The position numbers and the translations under genes are program-made. 60,267 bases of DNA from an uncultured Lachnospiraceae bacterium (GTDB lineage: Bacteria > Bacillota > Clostridia > Lachnospirales > Lachnospiraceae): assembly GCA_946403075.1 (NCBI GenBank), contig CAMIYN010000001.1, forward strand, positions 71,014-131,280, read 5' to 3'. The stretch's first letter is position 1. Every line of letters begins with the position of its first letter. Positions 47,132-55,502 of the stretch are shown piece after piece. Below the pieces are notes generated by a model that was given only the letters and a program-made list of their open reading frames with translations, searched no databases and had not been told where the DNA came from.

Positions 47132-47827
47132 CTAAGCTTTTATCAGTTTGCTATTGCTCTTTTTTAAATATTCATCTTTCGTTCCAAAAAAAACATCATG
47201 CCCTATATGTAAAATGTGTGTTGAATATTTTATTGCTGACTCTATATCATGTGAAATCATTATTATAGTAATTCCTTCATCGTTTAATATTTTTATTGTC
47301 TCATACATTTCTTTTGTAACTATTGGGTCAAGACCCGCAACAGGCTCATCGAGAAGTAACATTTTTTTTGTGGCACACAGAGCTCTTGCAAGTAAAATTC
47401 TCTGCTGCTGACCTCCTGACAATTCGCGATAACATCTATTCTTTAAATTTTCAACATTCATTTTTTTTATATTTTCACTAGCAATCTTTTTATCTTCTTT
47501 TGTATAAAATGGAAAAAATTTATGTTTTGCTTGGCATCCAGATAATACAATTTCCCACACCGAAGCAGGAAAATCTCTTTGTATCATAGTTTGCTGTGGC
47601 AAAAAGCCTACATCGTTTTTTTTGATACTACCAAACTCTATTGTTCCAGAAATTGGTTTATTTAAAGACAATAATGTTTTTACAAGTGTAGACTTGCCAG
47701 AACCATTTTCGCCAACTATACACAAATAATTTCCTTTTTCAACAGAAAAATTAATGTTTTTTGCTATAACTTTTCCATCATAACCCAAAGACAAATTGTT
47801 ACACCTTAATTGAAAACCCTTTTCCAT
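47132..47827 (-). CDS. metal ABC transporter ATP-binding protein (ZnuC/MntA family)
   Basis: This 231-aa ABC ATPase has Walker A GENGSGKST, Q-loop FLPQQ, signature LSGGQQQR, Walker B LLLDEPVAGLD and switch His in MISHDIES. It is the first gene of the three-gene operon and energises the ZnuB-like permease. Its promoter overlaps a perfect 12-bp palindrome, suggesting control by a metal-sensing repressor. Confidence 0.9.
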   Translation of the reverse strand: MEKGFQLRCNNLSLGYDGKVIAKNINFSVEKGNYLCIVGENGSGKSTLVKTLLSLNKPISGTIEFGSIKKNDVGFLPQQTMIQRDFPASVWEIVLSGCQAKHKFFPFYTKEDKKIASENIKKMNVENLKNRCYRELSGGQQQRILLARALCATKKMLLLDEPVAGLDPIVTKEMYETIKILNDEGITIIMISHDIESAIKYSTHILHIGHDVFFGTKDEYLKKSNSKLIKA

Positions 47828-47869
47828 AATTGTCCTTTCATAAATATTAATCTTTTTATTTACTTAATT

Positions 47870-47898
47870 ATAATACAAATTTGTAATTCTTTTGTTAA
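47870..47898 (-). promoter_or_regulatory. promoter with palindromic operator candidate, metal ABC operon
   Basis: On the minus strand TTAACA (47893-47898) and TATTAT (47870-47875) are 17 bases apart. The perfect palindrome TACAAATTTGTA (47874-47885) starts within the -10 box and extends into the spacer, a position that would block polymerase. A Fur/Zur- or DtxR-like regulator is a guess. Confidence 0.6.
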
Positions 47899-47924
47899 AA
47901 ATTTGTGTTTTTTTAATTTCTTAA

Positions 47925-47948
47925 ATAAAAAAATGGGTATCAACCCAT
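47925..47948 (-). terminator. intrinsic terminator of the tRNA cluster
   Basis: The stem ATGGGT / ACCCAT with a four-base loop is followed on the minus strand by a run of seven T residues. It lies just after tRNA-fMet. Confidence 0.88.
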
Positions 47949-47956
47949 AAAAGAAG

Positions 47957-48030
<74 letters not shown>

Positions 48031-48043
48031 ATATAATTTTATA

Positions 48044-48116
48044 TGGGGCGTATAGGGCTCGAACCTATGACCCCCTGCTTGTAAGGCAGATGCTCTCCCA
48101 GCTGAGCTAACACCCC
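48044..48116 (-). tRNA. tRNA-Val (TAC)
   Basis: A 73-base cloverleaf with acceptor GGGGTGT paired to ACGCCCC, discriminator A and anticodon loop CTTACAA, giving anticodon TAC for GUN valine codons. CCA is not encoded. Confidence 0.96.
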
Positions 48117-48119
48117 AAA

Positions 48120-48201
48120 TGGATGGAGGTGGATTCGAACCACCGAAGTCGACGACAACAGATTTACAGTCTGCCCCCTTTGGCCGCTCGGGAATCCATC
48201 C
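48120..48201 (-). tRNA. tRNA-Tyr (GTA)
   Basis: An 82-base class II tRNA with a long variable arm, acceptor GGATGGA / TCCATCC and anticodon loop CTGTAAA, giving anticodon GTA. CCA is not encoded. Confidence 0.96.
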
Positions 48202-48215
48202 ATAAAAATAAAAAG

Positions 48216-48289
48216 CGACCCGAAGGGGACTTGAACCCCTGACCTCTGCCGTGACAGGGCAGCGCTCTAACCATCTGAGCCACCGGGCC
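48216..48289 (-). tRNA. tRNA-Asp (GTC)
   Basis: A 74-base tRNA with anticodon GTC in the loop CTGTCAC and discriminator G73, the aspartate identity base. CCA is not encoded. It is the promoter-proximal tRNA of the cluster. Confidence 0.96.
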
Positions 48290-48310
48290 ATATTGTTTTA
48301 CAACTTGAAT

Positions 48311-48339
48311 ATATTATCATATATAAAAAATTTTTGCAA
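48311..48339 (-). promoter_or_regulatory. promoter of the tRNA cluster
   Basis: On the minus strand TTGCAA and TAATAT are separated by 17 bases, between the stop of the decarboxylase beta-subunit gene and tRNA-Asp. No terminator is visible after the beta-subunit gene, so read-through into the tRNAs is also possible. Confidence 0.6.
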
Positions 48340-48346
48340 GTATTTT

Positions 48347-49519
48347 TTATTTAAAAAATAGCAAAAGCATACCTGCTGCAATTGCAGAACCTATAACACC
48401 TGCAACATTTGGTCCCATCGCATGCATAAGTAAAAAATTTGATGGATTATACTTTTGTCCCTCTTTTTGAACGACTCTTGCAGCCATAGGAACTGCTGAC
48501 ACACCTGCCGCACCTATTAATGGATTTACTTTTCCCTTACTTAATAAGCACATAAGTTTACCTATTAAAACTCCTGCTGCTGTTCCAATCGCAAATGCAA
48601 TTAATCCAAGCACTATAATTTTAATTGTATCAATATTTAGAAACTGCCTTGCAGTTGCTTTTGCACCAACAGTAAGCCCCAAAAGAATTGATACTATATA
48701 CATAAGAGAATTTGTTATAGCATCAACGAGAAGTGGAACTCTTTTTGACTCTTTTAAGAGATTTCCAAGCATTAACATACCTATAAGAGCAGAAGCTGAT
48801 GGCAGCAGCAAAACAGTAAATACTACAACCACTATTGGAAAGATTATTTTTTCGGTTTGACTCACTTCTCTTAGTTGTTCCATTTTTATTACTCTCTCTT
48901 TTTTTGTTGTAAGCACTTTCATGATTGGTGGCTGTATAAATGGAACAAGTGCCATATATGAATATGCAGCAATAGCAATTGATGGTAGTAAACTTGGTGC
49001 TAATTTTGATGTTAAATAAAGTGCCGTAGGCCCATCTGCCCCTCCTATTATTCCTATTGATGCTGCTTCTGGCCCAGTAAAGCCAAGGAAAATCGCTCCT
49101 ATAAATGTAACAAATATTCCAAACTGTGCTGCTGCACCAAGAAGTAAGCTTTTTGGATTTGCAATGAGTGGACCAAAATCTGTCCCTGCACCTATACACA
49201 AAAATATTAGTGGTGGATATATACCAAGGTCAATTCCTTGATATAAATAATATAGTAAGCCTCCAATCTCTCCATTTTCTGGATGTTCCATAAGTCCATT
49301 AAAAGGTAAATTAACAAGTAGCATTCCAAAAGCTATAGGGATTAATAAATATGGTTCATATTCTTTATGTATAGCTAAATACAACAAAAAACAAGCAATG
49401 CATATCATTATAAGTTCTCCTGGGACCATAAAAGAACCTACTTTTGTAGATGGATAAAACAATTTAGCAAAACCCATACTATTAAAAAAACTATATAATA
49501 CTGAAAAAATATTTTCCAT
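48347..49519 (-). CDS. Na+-transporting decarboxylase, beta subunit (OadB/GcdB/MmdB)
   Basis: This 390-aa membrane protein couples decarboxylation of a carboxybiotin carrier to sodium export. Family blocks are [43 protein letters not shown] with the conserved Asp of the ion path, [10 protein letters not shown] and a C-terminal [15 protein letters not shown] with [14 protein letters not shown]. Which acid is decarboxylated (oxaloacetate, glutaconyl-CoA or methylmalonyl-CoA) depends on the carboxyltransferase subunit, and none is encoded next to it. It follows the biotin-carrier gene after 11 bases. Confidence 0.94.
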   Translation of the reverse strand: MENIFSVLYSFFNSMGFAKLFYPSTKVGSFMVPGELIMICIACFLLYLAIHKEYEPYLLIPIAFGMLLVNLPFNGLMEHPENGEIGGLLYYLYQGIDLGIYPPLIFLCIGAGTDFGPLIANPKSLLLGAAAQFGIFVTFIGAIFLGFTGPEAASIGIIGGADGPTALYLTSKLAPSLLPSIAIAAYSYMALVPFIQPPIMKVLTTKKERVIKMEQLREVSQTEKIIFPIVVVVFTVLLLPSASALIGMLMLGNLLKESKRVPLLVDAITNSLMYIVSILLGLTVGAKATARQFLNIDTIKIIVLGLIAFAIGTAAGVLIGKLMCLLSKGKVNPLIGAAGVSAVPMAARVVQKEGQKYNPSNFLLMHAMGPNVAGVIGSAIAAGMLLLFFK

Positions 49520-49530
49520 TTTTTATCCTT

Positions 49531-49887
49531 TTATTTTATATCTAACAATAAATCTCCTGCATTTACTTTTGCACCATTTTTTTGATATATCTTTATCACT
49601 TCTCCGCTCTTTGGAGCAACTATCTCATTTTCCATTTTCATAGCTTCTATTATAATCAAAACATCCCCTGCTTTAACTAATTGTCCTACATTGACTTTTA
49701 TTTCTTGCACTATTCCTTGGAGTGGTGATTTTATAGTGTTCTCAGTTGCTACGGCATTATTTACTACTATTTTTTCTTCCACAATTTTCTTTTCACTAAC
49801 TACAGCATTACTTTCTACACTATCTACATCTTCAACTTCAACTATATGCGAAATACCATCTACTACAACTTTATATTTTTTACTCAT
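49531..49887 (-). CDS. biotin carboxyl carrier subunit of the Na+ decarboxylase
   Basis: This 118-aa protein has a short N-terminal domain, a Glu/Val-rich linker (about 20-48) and a C-terminal biotinyl domain with the biotinylated Lys84 in EAMKMENEI. SPLQGIVQEIKVNVGQ marks the start of that domain. It carries carboxybiotin between the transferase and the membrane beta subunit. The ribosome binding site AAAGGAG overlaps the end of the preceding small gene, so translation is probably coupled. Confidence 0.93.
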   Translation of the reverse strand: MSKKYKVVVDGISHIVEVEDVDSVESNAVVSEKKIVEEKIVVNNAVATENTIKSPLQGIVQEIKVNVGQLVKAGDVLIIIEAMKMENEIVAPKSGEVIKIYQKNGAKVNAGDLLLDIK

Positions 49888-49894
49888 ATTAATT

Positions 49895-50038
49895 TTATTC
49901 TCCTTTGTCTAATTTCTTCAAAATATATGAAACAAAATCAATAATATAAGATATTATTAATAATGTCAAAAAAACTATTATCATAGAAAATATTGATATA
50001 AAAATTGCATCTTCAAAATTTATAACTTTTCCAAACAT
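49895..50038 (-). CDS. small OadG-like subunit of the Na+ decarboxylase (47 aa)
   Basis: A 47-aa protein with one transmembrane helix (about residues 11-35), Phe/Ile-rich, followed by a charged tail ILKKLDKGE. By position (first gene, directly before the biotin carrier and beta subunit) and architecture it matches the OadG/MmdD-like small subunit that holds the decarboxylase complex together. The start ATG 50038 has AGAGGTCA upstream and the stop lies seven bases before the carrier's ATG. It is shorter than the usual ~80-100 aa, and motif evidence is limited to the single helix. Confidence 0.72.
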   Translation of the reverse strand: MFGKVINFEDAIFISIFSMIIVFLTLLIISYIIDFVSYILKKLDKGE

Positions 50039-50063
50039 ATTGACCTCTAAAAGCTTTTTATAT

Positions 50064-50092
50064 ATTTTACTTTACTTTTCAAATTTATACAA
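50064..50092 (-). promoter_or_regulatory. promoter of the Na+ decarboxylase genes
   Basis: On the minus strand TTGTAT and TAAAAT are 17 bases apart, with the -10 box about 25 bases before the start of the small subunit gene. Confidence 0.5.
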
Positions 50093-50161
50093 GTCTTATT
50101 TATATTTTATATTTTTTTATTTATGGTAAGTTCTAATAATATAAATTTTTAAAATCTAAGT

Positions 50162-50270
50162 GGGCTCGCAGTGCTTCGCCCCTACGGATCCTTGTTCGTA
50201 CCCTATGGATACTTGGTTCGTACTCTATGGATTCTTGATCCGTGCCCTATTAATCCTTGGTCGTCCCTAT
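50162..50270 (+). repeat. one hairpin repeat copy plus four decayed ~21-bp repeats
   Basis: A full copy of the window's hairpin element lies at 50162-50185 with inner stem GCAGTGC, three Watson-Crick pairs. It is followed by four degenerate units of about 21 bp resembling GGAT-CTTG-TTCGT-CCCTAT, between 50186 and 50270. They fill the divergent intergenic region between the decarboxylase genes and the 3D-domain gene. Unlike most copies in the window, this one is not just 3' of a gene. Confidence 0.8.
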
Positions 50271-50324
50271 TCTTTTCATTTTTTAAATTTTCATTATTTA
50301 ATTTTATCTCTATCTGCTCATAAA

Positions 50325-50354
50325 TTTTACTTTTTATCAAAAATTTGATATAAT
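50325..50354 (+). promoter_or_regulatory. extended -10 promoter of the 3D-domain gene
   Basis: TGATATAAT (extended -10; TATAAT at 50349-50354) lies with a weak -35 TTTACT 18 bases upstream. The -10 ends six bases before the ATG, so the transcript would start at or very near the start codon. There is no Shine-Dalgarno. Confidence 0.65.
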
Positions 50355-50360
50355 AAAACA

Positions 50361-50930
50361 ATGAAAAAATTTAATAAAATTTTAATATTTTGTCTTTTTA
50401 TATGTATAAACACAGTTTTTTCATCAGGAAAAGTAAAAAAAAGTAATTCTCTTGACCAAATAACTGGTCCTGCTTTTGATTTTTCATCAATTCCACTACC
50501 CATAGCTACTGCATCTTTTGCAAGTATGTCACAACTAAATGACAAAGTTTTTTTACATGATGGAGTTAGCTATGTAAAAGGTGATATGCTCGGTAATTTT
50601 ATGTTGACAGGGTATTGTGCCTGCAAAAAATGCACATATGGGACAGGTATAACATATTCTGGAAAGCCAGTTCGTGAAAAACATACTGTTGCTGCTGATT
50701 TAAATGTTTTGCCTCTCGGGACTTTCATTATCCTTGAAGGCACATCTGGAACAAATGTTAATTCTTATGATGGTGTATACCAAGTAGAAGATAAAGGAGG
50801 AGGAGTAAAAAACAAACACATTGATATATATTTACCTACTCACGAACTTGCAAGTTTAGTCACTTATCACGGAAGAGCTTATGCTAATGTTTATCTCGCT
50901 ATTCCACTAAATCATTTATACATTAACTAA
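50361..50930 (+). CDS. secreted 3D-domain protein
   Basis: This 189-aa exported protein has a clear signal peptide (about residues 1-22). The C-terminal ~110 residues are a 3D domain (three conserved Asp, double-psi beta-barrel, as in YocH/YuiC and MltA relatives): TGYCACKKCTYGTG, HTVAADLNVLPLGT, then VEDKGGGVK and HIDIYLPTH. Such proteins are muralytic or resuscitation-linked cell-wall enzymes. The three Asp residues are all present, so activity is plausible. It leads the only plus-strand gene group in the window, 13 bases before the HIT gene. Confidence 0.87.
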   Translation: MKKFNKILIFCLFICINTVFSSGKVKKSNSLDQITGPAFDFSSIPLPIATASFASMSQLNDKVFLHDGVSYVKGDMLGNFMLTGYCACKKCTYGTGITYSGKPVREKHTVAADLNVLPLGTFIILEGTSGTNVNSYDGVYQVEDKGGGVKNKHIDIYLPTHELASLVTYHGRAYANVYLAIPLNHLYIN

Positions 50931-50943
50931 TTAGGAGGTTTTT

Positions 50944-51354
50944 ATGGAAAACTGTATTTTTTGTAAAATTATAAATGGAGAAATTCCAAGTTTTACTGTA
51001 TATGAAGATGATGACTTCAAAGCAATACTTGATTTATCCCCTGCTACCAAGGGGCACACTTTGGTTATACCAAAAGAACATTCTATAACTTTACTTGATT
51101 TATCAAAAGATAGAGCGGAAAAACTATTAGAGATAACAAAAAAAATTGTTAATGGATTAAAGTCTGTATTAAATTTTTCAAATTATAATATAATACAAAA
51201 TAATGGTAAACTTGCAGGACAAACAGTTGAACATTTCCATTTACACATTATTCCAAGATATAGTGTAGAAGAAATAACTCTATGGGTTCCACACGAAAAT
51301 GACCCATCAGTGAATAACTCTCTTGCAGATGAGATTAGAAATGCAATCAAATAA
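50944..51354 (+). CDS. HIT-family nucleotide hydrolase/transferase
   Basis: This 136-aa histidine-triad protein, HINT/Hit-like branch, has the N-terminal CIFCKIINGEIPS with the CxxC zinc pair, HTLVIPKEH, and the catalytic triad HFHLHIIPRY (HxHxH). HINT-type members hydrolyse adenosine phosphoramidates. AGGAGG stands seven bases before ATG 50944. The end of the gene overlaps the start of murG. Confidence 0.93.
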   Translation: MENCIFCKIINGEIPSFTVYEDDDFKAILDLSPATKGHTLVIPKEHSITLLDLSKDRAEKLLEITKKIVNGLKSVLNFSNYNIIQNNGKLAGQTVEHFHLHIIPRYSVEEITLWVPHENDPSVNNSLADEIRNAIK

Positions 51355-52489
51355 AAAAATTGCCTTAACAGGTGGAGGGACTTTGGGGCATGTAACACCC
51401 AATCTTGCTCTTAAACCTTACTTACTTAATAATCATTTTGAAATTATATATATTGGCAGCAAGAATAGTAATGAAAAAGGAATTGTTGAAGAAGAGAACA
51501 TTCCTTTTTTTTCTATTACTACAGACAAATTAAGAAGGTATCATGATTTCAAAAATTTTCTTATGCCTATAAATGTAATAAAAGGAATAAATGAAGCTAC
51601 AAAAATTTTGAAAAATGAAAAAGTTGATATTGTTTTTTCAAAAGGTGGTTATGTATCTCTACCTGTAGTTATTGCTGCAAATAGATTAAAAATCCCTGTA
51701 ATATCTCATGAAGCAGATTTTACACCAGGACTTGCAAATAAATTATCAACACCTTTCTCAAAAAAAGTTTGCACAAATTTTCCAGAAACTGCAGAAATGA
51801 TTAAACATAATAAAGGGGTGTATACAGGATGCCCTATGAGACCAGCTTTGCTACTTGGTTCAAAAGAAGAAGGTCTTAAAATTTTAAATTTTAAAAAACA
51901 AAAGCCTATACTTTTAGTTATTGGAGGAAGCCTTGGCTCTATTTACATAAATAACCTAATTAGAAAAAATTTATCTTTGTTAACTGAAAAATTTAATATA
52001 GTTCACTGCTGTGGTATGGGAAAAATTGATATGCAATATAAAAAAGAAACCATAAATAGTGAAAAAACAATTTTTACTTTAGAACGAAATGGTAAACTTT
52101 ATGATGATTTATTAGATTCATATAGACAGGTTGAAATTATTAAAAAAGAATTAAAAGATATTTTTAAAGCTTCTAATATTATAATTAGTCGAGCAGGTGC
52201 AAATACAATTTTTGAAATATTGGCTATAAAAAAACCTAATCTATTAATTCCATTATCCTTAAGAGCATCAAGAGGAGACCAAATTTTAAATGCAAAAAGT
52301 TTTGAAAAACAAGGATTCTCAAAAGTCTTAACAGAAGAAGAGATTAATAATGATAATGAAATATTTATTAGAGCTATTAATGAGTTATATGAAAACCAAA
52401 GTTTTTATATAGAAAAAATGAATTTAGCAAATAAAATTAATGCAGCGGAAAAAATTACACAGATACTGATTGAAGCTTTACAGAAATAA
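51341..52489 (+). CDS. murG: MurG-type undecaprenyl-PP-MurNAc-pentapeptide GlcNAc transferase
   Basis: This GT28-family protein of about 382 aa makes lipid II from lipid I at the inner face of the membrane. The N-terminal glycine loop is GGGTLGHVTPN, followed by FSKGGYVSLPVVIAA and ISHEADFTPGLANK. The C-terminal donor domain has VIGGSLGSIYIN, SRAGANTIFEI and SRGDQILNAKSF. The ATG at 51341 gives the canonical short N-terminus; the frame is open six codons further upstream. It overlaps the HIT gene by 14 bases and ends convergently with the restriction genes. It is unlinked to the ddl-murF pair. Confidence 0.9.
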   Translation: MQSNKKIALTGGGTLGHVTPNLALKPYLLNNHFEIIYIGSKNSNEKGIVEEENIPFFSITTDKLRRYHDFKNFLMPINVIKGINEATKILKNEKVDIVFSKGGYVSLPVVIAANRLKIPVISHEADFTPGLANKLSTPFSKKVCTNFPETAEMIKHNKGVYTGCPMRPALLLGSKEEGLKILNFKKQKPILLVIGGSLGSIYINNLIRKNLSLLTEKFNIVHCCGMGKIDMQYKKETINSEKTIFTLERNGKLYDDLLDSYRQVEIIKKELKDIFKASNIIISRAGANTIFEILAIKKPNLLIPLSLRASRGDQILNAKSFEKQGFSKVLTEEEINNDNEIFIRAINELYENQSFYIEKMNLANKINAAEKITQILIEALQK

Positions 52490-52513
52490 TATTTAATTTT
52501 ATTTGAGCCTTTA

Positions 52514-53437
52514 TCATTTATTGTCAACTTTATCAAAAATCTCTTGCCAACTTATATTCATAATATCAATATCATTAAATTTAGAAGCAATGTTATTAAC
52601 GGTTTTATGAAATTCTTGTTCCTTAAATCTAAATTCAAAATATAAATCGTCAATTTTAATTTTACTTACAATGATTTTAGCTAATTCTTTATTATCACTT
52701 ACCTTGTTTAAATATTTAAATTTTTTTACATCTATAATATCAAATAATTCTGTTTTAATATATCTTGACAAATCTTCTTCTATTAATTTAGAAAATGCTT
52801 TTGTAGGTTTTGGTATATCATAACACAACTGTCCTTCCATCCTATTATTTACAAAAGGATGTTGATTAAGAAAATCCTCAATAGAATGTATTGAATAAGT
52901 TTTGTTTACTAAATCTATCATTACAATACAACTAAAAATTTGACTTTCACCCATCGTTTTATATAACTGTTTAACATTTCCTATCTTGATTGAATATATT
53001 TCCTTGGCAGCTGTTTTGAGTTCCAAATATATTCTCTCATTGTTTTTTAATGTAATTAAAAAATCAGGAAAAGTTGTTTTTGCTCCTGCGATAGTTGACT
53101 TCTTTGTTGTATAGTCATATACGATTTTATGTTCTTTGTCATTTCCAGTTAATTCAATTTTTTTAATATTTTTATTTAACTTTAATAATTCATAAAATAA
53201 ATCTTCTACAAACCAACCATATATAATATTTCTAACATATTTCCACCCTCTTCCCATAGAAGAAGGGGGCTTAATTTTATCGTTTACTGCTTTTTGCATT
53301 TCTTTATAATTTTTTTTACAAGATTTATATGCTTTATCATAACTTTGCTTTGACACCAAACTTCCAAACATAGAATCATACATTTTATTTACTTCGTTTA
53401 ATTCCATTTCATCAAGTCTTATTTCTTCTTTTGGCAT
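52514..53437 (-). CDS. probable type II restriction endonuclease, PD-(D/E)xK type
   Basis: This 307-aa protein has a candidate nuclease core FPDFLITLKNNERIYLELK (Pro-Asp, about 13 residues, Glu-x-Lys), which fits the PD-(D/E)xK active site. Helical N- and C-terminal regions surround it; I do not recognise its subfamily or recognition sequence. It starts two bases after the stop of the C5-methyltransferase gene, with GAGAGGG as ribosome binding site. The neighbourhood (methylase immediately upstream, same strand) is the main support for a restriction role. The frame appears intact. Confidence 0.78.
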   Translation of the reverse strand: MPKEEIRLDEMELNEVNKMYDSMFGSLVSKQSYDKAYKSCKKNYKEMQKAVNDKIKPPSSMGRGWKYVRNIIYGWFVEDLFYELLKLNKNIKKIELTGNDKEHKIVYDYTTKKSTIAGAKTTFPDFLITLKNNERIYLELKTAAKEIYSIKIGNVKQLYKTMGESQIFSCIVMIDLVNKTYSIHSIEDFLNQHPFVNNRMEGQLCYDIPKPTKAFSKLIEEDLSRYIKTELFDIIDVKKFKYLNKVSDNKELAKIIVSKIKIDDLYFEFRFKEQEFHKTVNNIASKFNDIDIMNISWQEIFDKVDNK

Positions 53438-53439
53438 AA

Positions 53440-54489
53440 CTATTTACCCTCTCTCGGCATTTTCTTTATTATTTCTTCAATTAGTTTTGGGGGGACACCC
53501 TCTCCTATAACTTTTCTCACAAAATTTTCAGTTGCCCAGTTTGGTGCTTCCCAATCATCAGGCAAACCTGTTAATATAAATAATTCTTTTAAAGTCAAAA
53601 CTCTTGAATCACTATATGTCCCATCTAATTGTTTTCTGCCAGGATGCACATTATTTTGAGAAGATATAGCCCCATTACACATCGTTATTGTAGGAGCTGG
53701 CTTATCCCATGCAATTCTCTTGTATGTTGTCATAAAACCTTTTATTTTAGTTCCATCTTCTTTTTGTGGAAAATATTTTGTATTCTCAAAGGCAGTCTTT
53801 CCGCTTGGCGTATGCTTCATCCATAATATATGATTTTTATTATGAATAGGTGCATTGTGATATTTAATATTACTTTTTTCACCAGATTCTAAACTTGGTA
53901 AATACCCTATTGCTTCTTCAACTGTAATGATTTTTTGCTTATTAGGTAATTCCCATTTGCCGATTCTGCTTAACAAAACTATAGCTCTTTTTCTGTCTTG
54001 TGCTGTTCCATAGTCTGCTGCATTTAAGATATTAAAGCTTACAGCATATTTATTTGATAACTCTTTTTTAATATAATCAATAATTTTTATTTTTTCATCA
54101 TTTACTATTATGCTTGTTTTTAGCATAGTTGGAACATTTTCTATAATAGCAGTTTTTGGATTTACTCTTTTGATAAATTCTACAACTTTAATGATTAAAG
54201 TATTTCTTGGGTCATTCTCATCCATTTTCCCAGCAACACTCATCCCTTGACAAGGAGGAGTGGCTAGTAAAAAATCGATTTTTTCTTGTTTCGATTTCTT
54301 TACAACTTCATTAAATATTTTGTTATCAGTAATATCCCCAACAATAATATTTGCTTTTGGATAATTAAATTTATAAAAATTTGCCCTATCTTTCAATAGT
54401 TCATTTGCTACAACTATATCTATTCCGTTTTTTTCTAAATATGTTTCAGCTATACCAACATTACAGAATAATGATGTCCCTTTTAGCAT
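53440..54489 (-). CDS. DNA (cytosine-5) methyltransferase
   Basis: This 349-aa C5-methyltransferase has a variant motif I (SLFCNVGIAE), motif IV PPCQG with catalytic Cys80, motif VI ENVP (117-120), motif VIII QDRKRAI and the C-terminal motif X VIGEGVPPKLIEEI. The target-recognition region is compact. It protects DNA from the partner nuclease encoded immediately downstream. The adjacent adenine methyltransferase could belong to a separate system or to a single type IIS-like system with two methylases. Confidence 0.93.
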   Translation of the reverse strand: MLKGTSLFCNVGIAETYLEKNGIDIVVANELLKDRANFYKFNYPKANIIVGDITDNKIFNEVVKKSKQEKIDFLLATPPCQGMSVAGKMDENDPRNTLIIKVVEFIKRVNPKTAIIENVPTMLKTSIIVNDEKIKIIDYIKKELSNKYAVSFNILNAADYGTAQDRKRAIVLLSRIGKWELPNKQKIITVEEAIGYLPSLESGEKSNIKYHNAPIHNKNHILWMKHTPSGKTAFENTKYFPQKEDGTKIKGFMTTYKRIAWDKPAPTITMCNGAISSQNNVHPGRKQLDGTYSDSRVLTLKELFILTGLPDDWEAPNWATENFVRKVIGEGVPPKLIEEIIKKMPREGK

Positions 54490-54514
54490 ATTATCACCTT
54501 TTTTAGTTTATTTA

Positions 54515-55490
54515 TTAACAATAATCTTTTACTAATTTTTCTAAACCTGCTTCATTAACAAAATAGTTTTGTTTATACTTTTCTAAATATAAAATTATAT
54601 TATTATATTGCACAATATTCTTTGGTTGAGTTGAAAGGCCGTTTAGAGCTACAAAAAAAATCTCCTTACAAACATGACAAGTAATGAATTTTTTTATTAT
54701 TTTCTGTTTGATTTATAAAAGCAATTATCTCATTGATTTCAGCATTTTGAGTTCCACCCTCCCCACCATTTGTCAATTTGTGTTCATATATAAAAATATC
54801 TTTTTTTATTTTAAATATAACATCAGGATTCTTATTCTGTCTCTCTCTTCTAAATCTAAACTGAATTTTATATTTTTTTAACATTTCAAGCATAATATCT
54901 ATATCTCCTTTATCTGGCAAAATGCAAACACAAGAACTATCTTAAAATTGTTTAAAACTACTAACTTTTACAAAATCATAGGGTTTTAGAATATTGATGA
55001 TATTATTTATTCCTGTTTTTCCTTTTCTTCTAGAAGATGATGCATCAGATATCACTTGCAATGACTGATTTGAATATCCATGAGACAAATAAATATTATG
55101 TCTTTCTTCTATATATGCATCAGCAATTTTTCTAATAAGACTAATTTTTTCATCTATATTAATTAAGTTTGATTGTTTCATATAAGATGAATATGAAAAA
55201 CCAACAACTCTAAAATACACACAAAATGCTGAATAGTTAATATATTTAGTGTTTTCTATTATTAAAATTAAATTAATTAAAATCTCTTTTATTTGTTTTT
55301 CGCTTTTAACTTTTAATTCTTTTAATTTACTATATGCTGTTATTAATTCAATAATTTCTTCATTAGCTCTAGTTAATTCATTTTCTTTTTTTGCATTTAA
55401 GGGGATTACAAGAGCCCCTTTTTGATTTGAAAAATCTAAATCTTGGTTAATATTGTCTATGCTATACTGAAAATAATCTAAATTTGTCAT
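54515..55490 (-). pseudogene. decayed restriction endonuclease (in-frame stop plus frameshift)
   Basis: Reading from ATG 55490 (AAGGAG upstream), a helical 182-residue segment ends at TAA 54942-54944. The same frame then continues without interruption for about 80 codons through PDVIFKIKKDIFIYEHKLT, a PD-(D/E)xK core. At the A7 run 54689-54695 a one-base shift leads into a coherent C-terminus (FFVALNGL, NYFVNEAGLEKLVKDYC) ending at TAA 54515. With both lesions repaired the protein would be about 325 aa. Part of the second segment is open from a TTG at 54920, which has no ribosome binding site. The nuclease is therefore very probably inactive, while its upstream adenine methylase is intact. 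Confidence 0.78.
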
Positions 55491-55502
55491 TGGCAAATCT
55501 CC

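Noticed and set aside
50327-50545. A 72-codon minus-strand open frame over the start of the 3D-domain gene
   Set aside because: It overlaps the promoter and signal peptide of a well-supported plus-strand gene and has no recognisable features.
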